From Laguncularia racemosa (taxonomy: Eukaryota; Streptophyta; Magnoliopsida; Myrtales; Combretaceae): a DNA stretch of 64,000 nucleotides. The stretch lies in NCBI GenBank assembly GCA_037954665.1, contig JBBMOL010000016.1, positions 5,208,001-5,272,000 on the forward strand, given 5' to 3'. Under the pieces are notes generated by a model. That model saw only the letters and a list, made by a program, of their open reading frames with translations. It was not told the DNA's origin and did no database searches. Positions 34,796 through 47,330 of this stretch are shown here, one piece after another. Positions within the stretch are counted from its first letter, which is position 1. Every line of letters begins with the position of its first letter. The translations under genes and the position numbers were made by a program.

Positions 34796-37700
34796 AATGT
34801 TAGAGAAAATTATGTGTTAATTATTTATTTTAACTACTTAATAGTTTTATTTCCTCTTTAAATTTATCCTCAAGTATTGATCTCTTACCATGTAATTTTT
34901 CCTTATGAAATTGGATTTTTAATATATAAATTATATTGATTTCATTCATGAATTAAGAGCATTTTTTATTAATTCCATTATAATACATAAGTGAAATCAA
35001 TAATCCTATGGAAAATTTCAAACATATGAATGGATTTATCATTTTATTACCAATACTAATCCATTTCATTTCAAATTATTCATATATACAAAACTTAATA
35101 TCTTTCTTCTCAATTATTAGTTAAAGTCTAATTAATATTCATGTTTGGAGTTCGAGTACGATTAACATTGGCCAATAATCAAAGTGTTCTAAATTATGGT
35201 AGTCAGATTCGGATTTGAACCTCTTGGTTTAACCTAGATCAATTGGACCCCGCTTGAAACCGATTTAGGTCACCTCTTCAACCCTCTTTAACAATGAATA
35301 GGTAAATCTTGTTTGATCTTACCAGTCTAATCAGATTCTGAAGTACCTAGTTGGGCGTGAAGGGTTAGAATGTAATTTTATTTTATTTTATTTTATTAGT
35401 AAACTCACCAATGTATTAAGAAAAATAAACTTATATTCAAATAAAACAAAATGTAAAAACTCAAATCTTTAAGTTTTAAGAATGTAGGTAATTTCAGTAT
35501 TTTACAAATAAAATAAGAATTATAGTTTATTAATTTTATGTTCCTTGACCGCTGCTCATTTTCGAGTCATCTCCGATCCGATTTTATAATACCGTTTTAC
35601 ACCTGGAGCTTCATTTCACAATCATAAAATGAACACAAAGGGCTGACTGGCTTAAAGGTCCAGCGATGCAGTGAATTGGGCTGTGGTAATAACATTATCA
35701 GGCTGCTGGGCGGTAGCTACTGAAATACATGGGCCGGTTCAATATGGGCATCTATAAGGGCCCCTGTTCAAGCTTTAGCTGGACTTAGCGGCTTTGGAAG
35801 CATCCATCAAAATTAAATAATGCTAATTTATTTGCACTTTTTTTATATAAAATAAATAGACTAGCAATACTCATATAAAATTTTGTAAAAATTATCTTAT
35901 TCAACTCTTGTATAATCCATCAGAATACTCATTATCAAAAGCAAGTTTTTGAATAGCTATAACTATAAAATAAGAAATTAAATTATGAGTTATTTGGATA
36001 TGAGTGGCTTATGAACATAAGGTTGCCTGGCTAAACATACACTTCAAGTCTTACCATCATAATTTACCTTCTATTTATTTATATACTTCAGAAAGAAAGA
36101 AAGCTTAAGCACTGGTTAAAGAAATGAATAAATTAATAATTTGCTTTCTATGATTCATGTAGTTTGGTAAAAGTAAAACCTAAACACTCCTCGTAAATTT
36201 CAGGGTTTATTTGGATTATTGTAAATTTTGTGGTTGGTGTGAATATAATTACAAACTTATTAAAGTATGTTGGAAAATTTTCCAGATAAATAGGAAACAT
36301 AAAGAGGATTTAGAAGCATGTAATTACTACCCTAAAAGAGATTTATGTATCATATACAAAAGTTGCTAAGAATAAACATATCTTTTTTAAGGTACAACTA
36401 AGTGAAAGAAGAATAAGAGCAGCACTCTTATTACTAAAGTTTGTCGAAATTTTAGAAAGGTTTTCTCAATGATTATTATTAGAGAGAGAATCACATAGTG
36501 CTAGAAAATTTATCAAAATTCACCTGTAAAATTTTGTTTGGAAGAAGAAGCATATGCTTTACTGCTTTTTACTAATTTTATAAACACTATTACTTTTTGG
36601 TCATTAGATCAACTTTGAAACAATTATAAGACGATCAAAACCACCAACTATGAAATATCACAACTCAAATTAACCAAAAGACATAATGGTTCAAGTAATG
36701 AATATATCACTTGAGCAAATGCCAATATGTTGAATTTTACAAATTTTAATGACTTCCAAAAATCATTTGAATAAATTATTTAGTTGAAACTCATTGTGGT
36801 TTCAACATTAAAACGTTTGAATCACTTCTTAAAGCAGTTTGAACAAGTTGATGCATTATCTTCTTTTTTTTTTTCCTCCTACGTAGCTCAAACTCATTTG
36901 GATCATTACTTATCGTAGTCCAAATAACTTTGGAAAATTTTAAACTATAATAAATTTTACAATTTAGTTAATTTTCAATATTTTCAATCCATTTTTTATA
37001 CTTTTAAACTCCATTTGTATAATTAGAAATCTATTTAATGAAATATACTTTAATATTCTTAAATTTTCACCTCGATATATTATTTGATGGAAATAAACCT
37101 TCTTTAACCGGTAATTTATAAGAGTTTATATAATGTTAAAATATGTTTTATAAGTTTGGAAGTGTGTTCATATGGAGATTAAAATTTAGGGATAAAAAAA
37201 TAATAAATAACGGACCGATCTTATATCCAAAAAGCTAGATGGAATTTTTTAACCTGGATTTTCTTTCTTTCTTGTTTTATTATATATCAAAATCTCCCAA
37301 AATAAAAGCGGACCCACCCATCAAAACAGTAGGGCCAGTATGATTTGTTTTCATGTGACACTTGTTTTAAATATCTTTGGTTGTTTCCTACAATATCTCA
37401 CCTCTTTTTTCTGTTTTTCCATTATTACGCGAACACAAAATGAGAATCAACTTAACTTAATTGGACGGTGCCCCGGAACGCTCACTTGGGTGATGGCCTC
37501 AGCTGTACATAAAGTCTCGAGCAGAAATTAAGTCCTAATGAAAAGGAAAAATATCCCATGGAAAACCAAAATATAAAACAATTTCTTTTATTTATTTATT
37601 TATTTTTTTCTGTGCCAAAAGCCAAAACACCCTTTCAAAGGGAAGAAAAACAATAATATAGAACCAATCGCCGTAGAGAAAAGCAATAATAAGAATCTAA

Positions 37701-40700
37701 CTTTAATGGAACGACAAAATAAAAAGGCAAAAATTGGATATAATATAGATAGAGAGATATGATTTGTGGGCCAAGAAAAATCACGGAATTTGGATCTCTG
37801 TTATCAAGTGTGCCCTTCGTAATGCACTACGTCCATTAAATAGTGTTTTTTTTTTTTTTGGAACTATTATTATTATTATTATTTTCATAGAGTTATTCTC
37901 CTTTTGGATTTCCATGTAATACGAGGAAAAATACTTATATACATCCAATCAAATCATCATTTGATTAATATGGTACCACTATCCGGCATAACCAAGTGGC
38001 CCCGAAAGAAAAAGGAAAAAGAAAAGCAATTTCACAGTCACGATGAAGAAAATTTTATTTTATTGTTCTTTATCTTTCATTTTTTTAAAAGAAAAAAGTG
38101 GTAAAAGGGAGATCGCGATCGCACAATTCTCTCATGATAATGTTAAAGGGTATAACGTGTGAAATTCTTGACACAATAGGATCAAGCTTTGTCTGAAAAT
38201 TTAAATTAGGATGAAATTATTAAGTTGAGGTTTAACGCGAAATGATTCTAAATATATTTCAATTTGCCTTGGTAAACTTATTTTATTTTTTTAAAAAAGA
38301 AAACTATATTTTTAATTAAAAATAAATTAAGACTTATACTCAAATAGATTTACATTTTTATCAAACTCAATAGTCTAAAAAGCGAAAACTCAGTTATTTG
38401 AAAACCTAAAATTCTAATTAAATCAAACTGAAGTAAACTAAATCTAAGCTCTAACATTAATAGTTAGTGAGCAGATTTAATTGATTTATATTCTTAGGTG
38501 ATAGATTCTTTTTTCCTTACTTTTTTTTAAATCCCTGCTTCAGAAAATGTATATAGAAATTTTTTTCCACAGAAATGGGAAATGTATCTACATCATTAAA
38601 TTTTGAAAAGCATTTGTGATGTTTATATTGGATCTTAAAATTTAAATATATAATGCGTCTGCTAATGGTCAGTAGAGTTAATAAATGGAAAATAAAAAAA
38701 GAATAAGAAGATCCCACTCCCACCCAGCGAAGTCCCAAGCATTCTCCGTCAACAGACCGACACAACGGAGTCCGAGAATGGAACGGGTTAAAAGTCTAAG
38801 TCGTAACAGTTGATTAGATGCCACAAAGACAGCGATGATTTGCCACGTTTGGCGTTTTCTAGATAACCACAGTGAAACCCACGACGTACGTGTCCTTTTA
38901 ATTGAACCTAAAAGCTGGAAACCCTAATCATTAAATTTCCGAGTGGTTAAAAAGTTAAAAGCTTCGATCGTCGTAATCATTCTTACACGTAGAGCCGTCT
39001 TTAGTCTATAATCTTCCTAAAATGCCTGTTTTTGATCTGATACTAATACATCCATATGAGCGTGATTGACTTTTATATATGAAGCATCGTATTCACTTTC
39101 GTTATAACTACCAAAATTATTGTATACTTATTTCGAATTGATAATACCATATTTATATTTATCGAAAAATATTAGTGTTAAATTGTTTGGTGTGCCTTGG
39201 TAACCTTTTTATCTTTTTAATTAGACATATAAAATATAATATAAGAGAATCGTATTTTATTATACTCAAATTTTATATTATATTGTAACTTGAGAAATAA
39301 ATTAGTTATATTAAATATTTAAAATTTTTTAGTTGTTTAAATATTAATTATTTTTAATTTTTTATGTGATATTAATATATGTTATTATTAAATAATTTAA
39401 TATTATTTATATGAGATTGTATGTTAAGTAAATATATATTTTTTAAAAATAAAATATAGTTTAATTTATAAATTAAATTGAATTAAAATAAAATTTTATA
39501 ATTAAAAAAAATTAAATCATATAAAATAATTTGAAATTATAAAAAATTAAATTATATTTTTATAGTTTAATTTGAGTGGAAGAAAAAGTTGAGCCCCTCA
39601 CCCCTAGCTAGAGCCTATAAGCTGTTAGATGGGAATAAAAGATAGAAAAACGTTTCCACATTAATTAATCATCGTGACTGGATCGTGATAACGGACGGCT
39701 GAACCGGTGAGAAAGAAAGGAAGCGAACAAGAGAGAGAGAGAGAGAGAACAGAGAAACATACTACACGTGTGTTGTGACCTGTGCGTACCGGAGATAAAA
39801 CGAACATACTTGAATAAAGACCCTAAATGGCTAAATATGGAAATTTAGTTATTTGATCATTCAAAATTAAAAGTATAGATATCGGAAATACCTTCATTCC
39901 ATGCATTAAGGATTTCTAAGAATAAAAAGAATAAAATAAAGGAGAAATTAAAAATAATTACCCAACTTTGATCTTGAAATGGACTGAATTTTAGATAACT
40001 TCTAAATTATTAATTCGCAAAACAATGATTTTTTTTTTCTTAAGGTTAAAAATCACATACTAAAGTAAAAGTTTTAAGATGTGTTAAAGTAAAATTTGAT
40101 AAGTCTTAAAAGTATATAGTTTTTATATTAAGGTAAAACTTTATTATTTGCAACTTCTAGGATTATTTATCAATTTATTAAAATTAAGAAAATTATTTAC
40201 AATCTTTAAAAAATTATGAATATATACATATAAAAGTTAAAATTTAGAAAATTATTTGCACTTTCCCCTAAAATAAATTTTAGCCAAAGGGATAGAAGAG
40301 GTAGAACAAAGGACTCCATGTTCTAAAACAAAACGAATTGAAATTTCACACATTCTTCTTGCTAGGATTATTAAATAATATCATAATAGTATGAAAAAAT
40401 TACCAATAACTTTTAGGAATAGTTAATAGTGAGAGGAAAAAGTTACCGTTCGTGTTCCCTAGCAGTTATGGAAAAATATTAATGAAAAAAAGAGAAAAAT
40501 GATTCCTATTAAAAAAAGAGAATAATTTTTCTCACTTTCCTTTAACAAAACTAAAATGTTAAAAATTAAATTTATTACAATTTCACATTAAATGTTCCTC
40601 ATGTATGCCTATCATTCAGCAAAATCTGCGGTGGCTATGCATCACTACTCCTATTGGTACAACTGTCATTTTATATCATCATTTATTTCTCTAATAATTA

Positions 40701-41030
40701 GTATCCAAAAGCAATTAGATGTGCAACTTTAACTCTTAAAATTTAAAATCCTAAGTTTAACCCGTCAATCTCTTCTTCATCAAACAAAATAAAACCTTAA
40801 TTAACTCAGTCTCTATTTTCTCATTTGATCAAGGCAGGCCCCAAACCCAAGAGAAATTGCTCGCTTAGGAATGTTAACGAGTCTAGCAGAGTGTCATTTT
40901 TATTGGATTTGGAAAATTTTATGTTCTTCTCATATAGGATACTGATATTTGGTCCTGCTATGGATGTTTTATAGCGTGTCAAATATAAAGAGTAAGACTT
41001 CAAGTAATGCAAGATTAAATCCTTCTTTAA
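34796..41030. other. AT-rich intergenic region upstream of the MYC gene
   Basis: No gene is supported. A segment at 35150-35350 has AGTCAGATTCGGATTTGAACC-type words that could be a decayed DNA transposon. 35560-35800 and 38700-39010 are less AT-rich than their surroundings but have no readable coding motif. A (GA)n tract (about 39731-39748) and a CACGTG (39765-39770) lie about 2.65 kb upstream of the MYC ATG. Confidence 0.45.
39765..39770. promoter_or_regulatory. perfect G-box (CACGTG) far upstream of the MYC gene
   Basis: CACGTG within ACACGTGT, next to a (GA)n tract. G-boxes are bound by bHLH factors including MYC2-type proteins. At 2.65 kb from the ATG, with a LINE remnant between, a regulatory role is only possible. 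Confidence 0.25.
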
Positions 41031-41039
41031 AGGATTTAT

Positions 41040-41690
41040 CTGATTGTTTGAATATGGATCGAGAGCAAAGTCAAGGAGAAGGATGGAAGTGGATATGGAG
41101 AAGTATTTTCATGGAGAATGCTCATTGTCCAAATTGTAGAGCATCGGAAGAAGATTTAAATCATGTGTTTAGAAGCTTTTTAGGAATAAAAGAGATATCA
41201 AAACAATGGATAATGTTTAGAGATGATGATAATTTATCAAGTGATAACTTTTAGAGATGGGTTTGAAAGAATAGAATTGTCATTTTAAAAGGAGATCACC
41301 TAAAGCATTTGTGTTTTGCATTCATGTTGTGGAAAATTTGGTTCAATATGAATAACAATTTTTTTTGTATAACAGAGAATCATGAGCCTCTCATGCAAAA
41401 TATTTGAAGAGGAGTATATGGGTATTGGGCTTATCTTTGAAAGCAAAAATAGGTTTATCAAGTTGGATGGAGGACTTTAACATGAATCCTCCTAGGGAGG
41501 GATGAATGAAATCAAATATGGATAGCTCTATTCTAAATGAAAGAAGAAAGGTTGCAATAGGAGGAGCATTAAGGAAGATGGATATGTGGATTTGCTGAGA
41601 AGTTAGGATGTATTAATATATTTACAGCAGAATTACGAAGAGTATATTGGGGTTTATATTATTCTTTGAAATTAGATTATCAAAAAGTAA
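41040..41690 (+). pseudogene. LINE (L1-type non-LTR retrotransposon) 3' remnant: zf-RVT and RNase H
   Basis: Across changing frames the plus strand gives WKWIWRS, then the zinc-binding-like CPNCRASEEDLNHVF (about 41126-41170), as in the zf-RVT domain after plant LINE reverse transcriptases. A tryptophan-rich stretch (LWKIWFNMNN) follows, then an RNase H core GFAEKLGCINIFTAELRRV at about 41590-41645, with the AEL glutamate motif. Several stops and frame changes make it non-functional. It lies about 0.7 kb upstream of the MYC gene. The left part of the LINE is not recognisable. Confidence 0.7.
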
Positions 41691-42353
41691 AAATAAAACT
41701 ATCATAAAAATCATCATAACCCAAAGCTTAAGATTTATAATATATATACGGAATATAAAAGAAAACTTAAACGACGATGATCGATATGATTTTTAAATAA
41801 TTTAATTCAATAATGAATTGGTTATACTTTTTAGCATGTAATATAATCTAAATTACTTGAAATATTATTCTTTTATTGCATGAAAAATAATCGAGTGTTA
41901 AAATTCGTTAATTTTTTCAATGGCAACGTAAAACTTAGGAAACCTATGTATTAACAAAACTTATGCGGGAAATAAGTCAACGATATAAGACAGGGTTGTA
42001 CATATAAACAACTAATAAGAGTTATGAGATATTGGTATATTTGCCAAAAAAATATTTGGAGTTCTCAATCAGATTTATTAAAAAAAAAAAAGAAAAAAAT
42101 AGAAGTCCCCCTTTCTAGTTACGTTACGCCGGCTTTGATACTTTTTCCCGATTAAATCGTCTACCGATTCTTTCTCTCTCATTATCTCTCTCTCGCTTCC
42201 TTTCCTCCTCTCCTCCTTCTCATCCTCGTCCACTCACTCTCTCTCCTCCCCTCAGCTTGCACTTCAACTCCAATTAACCTCATTTCCACTCATCATCTTC
42301 TTCAAATAATATCATATAAAAAAATCCTCCTTCTCGTATTCTCTTTCTTCGCC

Positions 42354-42368
42354 ATGTCTTATTTTTAA
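42354..42368 (+). promoter_or_regulatory. short upstream ORF in the MYC leader
   Basis: ATG-TCT-TAT-TTT-TAA, four codons, 46 bases before the main ATG. The leader before it (about 42130-42350) is CT-rich. Whether it is in the mRNA depends on the transcription start, which is not visible. Confidence 0.4.
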
Positions 42369-42414
42369 TTGTTAAACAAAGAAAAAAATAAAACACCAAG
42401 AATAACCTCAAAAA

Positions 42415-44436
42415 ATGAATATTTGGTCGGACGAGAACAGTTCCATGACCGAAGCTTTCATGTCTTCTTCAGATCTATCTTCCATATGGCCACAGCCAAC
42501 TCTCCAAACCCAACAACAACAACAACAACAGCATCATCATAATATCCAAACCCAACAACACCCTCAAGCTTCTTCTCCACTTGTTTCTGTCTTATTCAAC
42601 CAGGATTCACTTCAGCAGCGTCTTCAAACCCTAATCGAAAAATCCCCTCATGGTTGGACCTACGCCATCTTTTGGCAGTGTTCTTACGACTACTCTGTTT
42701 CGAGCTCACCAATCCTCTGTTGGGGTGATGGGTATTACAAAGGTGAAGAAAACAAGCCCAAAATCAAGCCCTCTTCCTCCTTAGAGCAAGAACACCGTAA
42801 ACGCGTGCTTCGCGAGCTTAATTCGTTGATATCCGGTGGTGGGAGTGGCGTGAATGATGATAGTATCGAAGAGGAAGTTACGGATACGGAGTGGTTTTTC
42901 TTGGTTTCCATGACTCAGTCTTTTGTTAATGGTTTTGGTTTGCCCGGTCGAGCTTTCATCGATTCGTGTCATATTTGGATCGCAGGGCCTGTGGAGCTCG
43001 AGAATCGCGGGTGCGATAGAGCGATTCAGGCACGGGGTTTCGGGTTGCAAACTATGGTTTGTATACCTTTAGTTAATGGTGTTGTGGAGTTGGGGTCTAC
43101 TGAGGTGATTTTCGAGAGCTCGGATTTGATATACAGGACTCGGGTTTTGTTTAATTTCGGTGGTGGTGTTGGTGGTACTGGAGGAGAATTGGGGAGTGGG
43201 AGCGGTGGGGGTTGGGAATTGGATGGTTCGGCTTCTAAAGGATGTGATGCGAATGAGAACGATCCGTCTTCTATGTGGATTAATGATAATCCGGGTAATA
43301 TCGAGGTGAGGGATGATTCTGTTCATGTTGTTAGTTCAGATCATAATGCTAATAATCATTCTGCAAAGGAAAAATCGCATTTTGAGAATCCTAGTACTAG
43401 CAGTTTGACAGAAAGTCCTAGCACCGTTAACGTACAGCAGAAAATTGGTCACGAAAACCGGTATAGTCCAAATAGCAATCCAGGGTTTTATTCGAAAGAA
43501 TTAAATTTCGCGGAGTATGCGATCGATGCCAGTAGTGCAAGGAATGGGAACTCGAGTGCGTTGAAACCTCAATTGGGTGGAATGCTGGAGTTCAGCGAAA
43601 ATAAGAGGAGTTCCGCTAATGGAAAGCTGTTTTCGAGTCATTCACAATTGACGGCAGTTGAGGAGAGTAAAAAGAAGGGATCTTCGCCTACTTCACGTGG
43701 TAGTAATGAAGAGGGAATGCTTTCATTTACTTCCGGTGTGTTTGTGCCTTCACAGGCGATGGGGAAGTCGGCTGGGGGTGCAGGGGATTCGGACCATTCA
43801 GATCTCGAAGCTTCGGTTGTCAAGGATGTGGAGAGTAGCAGAGCTGTTGAGCCCGAGAAGAAGCCGCGCAAGAGGGGTAGGAAACCAGCGAATGGGAGGG
43901 AGGAACCATTGAATCATGTCGAGGCAGAGAGACAGAGGAGGGAGAAGCTGAACCAGAGGTTTTATGCACTTCGAGCTGTGGTTCCGAACGTGTCGAAGAT
44001 GGATAAGGCGTCTCTTCTAGGAGATGCTATCGCGTACATCAAGGAGCTCAACTCTAAAGTGCAAACTATCGAGTCGGATAAGGAGGACTTACAAAACCAA
44101 TTGAATGCATTGAAGAAGGAAATGTCGTCGTCGCCCCAATCCAATCAAAATGCCAAGGCTTCGAAACTTTTGGGAGACAAATTGGTTGAATTAGATATCG
44201 AAGTGAAGATAATTGGTTGGGATGCAACAATTCGGGTTCAAAGTAATCGAGAGAACCATCCGGCTGCCAAACTGATGGTAGCAATCCAGGAGTTAGACCT
44301 AGAACTAAGCCATGCTACTGTCTCAGTAGTGAATGACTTGATGATCCAACAGGCGATGGTGAAGATGGGCAGCCGGTTTTACACCCAGGAGCAGCTTAGG
44401 GCAGCCCTGTCAACCAAGATTGGTGGAACCGGTTAG
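42415..44436 (+). CDS. MYC2: MYC2-like bHLH transcription factor (subgroup IIIe, jasmonate signalling)
   Basis: Single exon of 673 residues, intronless as usual for this group. It starts MNIWSDENSS and has a Gln/His-rich stretch (33-47). The bHLH-MYC_N domain is at about 67-250; it includes WGDGYYKGEE (103-112), part of the JAZ-interaction region, and an acidic transactivation segment around TDTEWFFLVSMTQSF (156-170). Low-complexity Gly/Ser and Ser/Asn linkers follow. Then come a basic nuclear-localisation stretch KKPRKRGRKP (482-491) and the bHLH at about 497-547, with the DNA-contacting H501, E505 and R509. An ACT-like C-terminal domain spans about 590-665. Such factors bind G-box DNA in the nucleus and activate jasmonate responses until JAZ repressors block them. 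The gene is intact. MYC2, MYC3 and MYC4 are hard to separate by eye, so the symbol is the family name. Confidence 0.95.
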   Translation: MNIWSDENSSMTEAFMSSSDLSSIWPQPTLQTQQQQQQQHHHNIQTQQHPQASSPLVSVLFNQDSLQQRLQTLIEKSPHGWTYAIFWQCSYDYSVSSSPILCWGDGYYKGEENKPKIKPSSSLEQEHRKRVLRELNSLISGGGSGVNDDSIEEEVTDTEWFFLVSMTQSFVNGFGLPGRAFIDSCHIWIAGPVELENRGCDRAIQARGFGLQTMVCIPLVNGVVELGSTEVIFESSDLIYRTRVLFNFGGGVGGTGGELGSGSGGGWELDGSASKGCDANENDPSSMWINDNPGNIEVRDDSVHVVSSDHNANNHSAKEKSHFENPSTSSLTESPSTVNVQQKIGHENRYSPNSNPGFYSKELNFAEYAIDASSARNGNSSALKPQLGGMLEFSENKRSSANGKLFSSHSQLTAVEESKKKGSSPTSRGSNEEGMLSFTSGVFVPSQAMGKSAGGAGDSDHSDLEASVVKDVESSRAVEPEKKPRKRGRKPANGREEPLNHVEAERQRREKLNQRFYALRAVVPNVSKMDKASLLGDAIAYIKELNSKVQTIESDKEDLQNQLNALKKEMSSSPQSNQNAKASKLLGDKLVELDIEVKIIGWDATIRVQSNRENHPAAKLMVAIQELDLELSHATVSVVNDLMIQQAMVKMGSRFYTQEQLRAALSTKIGGTG

Positions 44437-47330
44437 GGTTTTCAAGTAACGAGTTAAATCTTCCCGGTCGAGAGCAGCAAGGACATGGTTCTCACCAACC
44501 CCGATCGGCCGCTGCTTGACGAGCACATATAGGCTGCTCCATCAAGATCTGTAACATAATCCACTAGTCTTGTAGTTCTAGGTATATATAATTTACCTGT
44601 TTTGTGGTTGATTTAGCATGTTTAGTTCCGATATGTAGTAGTGAACTTGGAGCATTAAACGTTCCGATATGTATTGAGTTTCTTAAGTAGGACATAAATA
44701 GCTCCGCAGAAGTAGAGAGCAAATTTTTATTTCCTTTCAATCTATGAAATGATTTTGGATGCTTTTCAGTTGTACATGTAATGCTTTGAATTTGAACTTC
44801 GGGAGCTTGTTTTACTGCTTCTAAATTGCTATAATCCCTCTCCTCTCTTGTAGGAAGTCGTATTATGTTAGCCTCTCGATAATTTTTATTTTGCTAATTA
44901 CGTGTGCAGGTGATGTTCACACCATAAGTTCATTTATGCTTATCGGTTATAAGTCTGTAGTCGTGTTTCTACTTATAAAGTGTTCATGTCATGTGCAATT
45001 ATACCTAGCTCTTTTGCAGATGGCAAAAATCTTCTGATTAGAGTTAGTTATACGTCTGCCAAGATCAGTCAATGCAAGTTGTCAAAGAATGGAATACGAG
45101 TGTAGGGATTCTGTTTTAAGGTGTTTTGACCTTTTTTTTTTTGGGTTAAGATTTTGCCATTTTACATCCGTATGTGCGTTTTGGTTGAGATATAAATGAA
45201 GCAAAACTGCAACCAAAATGAACACTCCCTTTGGCAATCTATTGAAGAAGGGAGAAGGGAAATGATAGATGAATTTTAAAGAATTATTTAATTTAGCGAT
45301 TCAAGAAGATTTGTAGGCTTTTATTTGTTTTATTTTATTTAGGATACTATTTACCTTTATTAGAAAAATCTCATTAAAATTAATAAAAATCCTAAAATGA
45401 AAAAGAATCAATTGTTATTACTTTTAAAATTCTCTTCTTTCCAAGGTAAACTCAGATACGAACTCATGTCGTATCAAGAAATAGTTAAGATGGGACATAA
45501 ATAACTATACTTGCTAAGGGCATTTCTTTTTTTTTACCGAAACTATACTTTGCTAAATTGGTAAACAATTATGAAAGGGTACGTTTATACTTTACGCATA
45601 CCTGTTTCCACCCATAAACGTGCACTTCTCTCTATTTATAAAGAAAAACAATTAATGGATGCGTGAAAAAGCTTTTTATCTTTTTATAAATTTATGTTTT
45701 ATTAAAATTATACATGTATATTCTTGAACAAATGTCCTTGACTTCTGGTTGGTACATTTATTAGCATACCTTAATGATTTCCTTTTGTACCTATGGGGTA
45801 TGTGTGTGGGAACTTACTCAAGAACTATTAGAGTTTAGTTCAATATCTATTCAAATTCATCCATTCAATAACATTTGAATTTAAGTTTAAGTTACTTAAG
45901 TGATTTATTGAATCAACCTTAAATTTTATAAATTTTTTTAGTTTAATTAGTTTGCAAGCTTAATTTAGCTAAAATTGAGTTTAAGTTGAGCTTGGACGTT
46001 AGTTGAATTTGAGTCTATTGGATGTCAATATTCTTTTAACTAGAATAAAAATATTTTTAAATAAATCAAGTTTAATTTAGTTAAACTCAAAATTTTTAAA
46101 AACCATTTTGAATCGGGTGTAAGTTTAAAATTCTAAACTTGATCAAGTTTAAATGAAACAAGTTAAAACTTAAATTGGAATTCAATATTCTACCATTTGG
46201 GTACATCTTGATCATAACCCTAGACCGACTATTCTTGTTTTTCTATTTTCAAACATGAATAAAACATGGCTTCATTAATAATAAATGCTTTGGCTTCTCT
46301 TTGAAACAAGAAGCTGGATATTTTTAGATTGATATTTATGGTTTTCAGTTATGCAATATTATTATACTTTATGTGATTGAACATGCTTGTATAATTTGTA
46401 GAACACATTGGGCAGTTTTGTTCAAATACCATATAATTCTGAGATATTCCAAAATAGTTGGCTTGGCTTTATCCTCAAACGTGGGTATGGAGAGAATTTA
46501 TTGTATACGATCTACATGTTTGCAAATGGACAAATATTAGTTGGACAAGGCTGGAGAGCTTTTTAATATAATATTTCTTTTACAAAATTATTCCAGAGTC
46601 CAGATCATTGATGACGACATTGGGCCCCAGAAATATTTTAATATAATGACAAGTTTGCAACACAGCATTCTGGAAAAGGGAGCCCCTGTTCATCCAAACT
46701 GACCAGGCCAGTTCTAGTCTATCCAACACGTGACTCTTTCTGAAATTCTTTAATTTTTGTTTTCACACGTTTTTGACTGGTTTCTTTTTAGTTTTTACTC
46801 TAAAGAAGATGAACCCAAGATTTTATATTTGGATAAATATTGATGGCTATCCCTGAGCCCTTACCTTTGCTTTATTTAATGTTTATTTAAGCTACTACTG
46901 TTTAAAATCAAGCTAAATCTTAAAAAATATATCCAAACTTTTAGATGGTTATTTCATCTTTGATTTTGTACATATTTTTATATACTCTTTTATGATTATA
47001 TATGATAAAATGGGATTTAAAAACATATTTTTATAAGATTTGAAATCTATTATTTAATTTTAAAAATACACACATGAATCAAATATAATGGGTTAAAATT
47101 CAAGTATTTACACTTGTGAATAATGAAGCATCTCTAATTATATGTCAGGAACATTCACTATTTAAGTATTAAGTTTGATTTTGCTTTTAGTGCTTGAATG
47201 TTTGTTAAGATGTTAAATGAAAGATTTTTTTTTTTATTTTTTTAAAGAAAAATATATAATTAATATTAAAAATATAAAAATTTTATTTTAAAATTCAGAT
47301 GCCTGGACCCCTAATATATGAGGCTATATT
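44437..47330. other. MYC 3' UTR and AT-rich intergenic region
   Basis: The first few hundred bases are probably the MYC 3' UTR; no polyadenylation site can be fixed. The segment 45830-46200 has repeated TTTAAGTT/GAGTTTAAG words in both orientations, as in decayed non-autonomous DNA transposons; it has no definable ends. No gene is seen. Confidence 0.45.
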
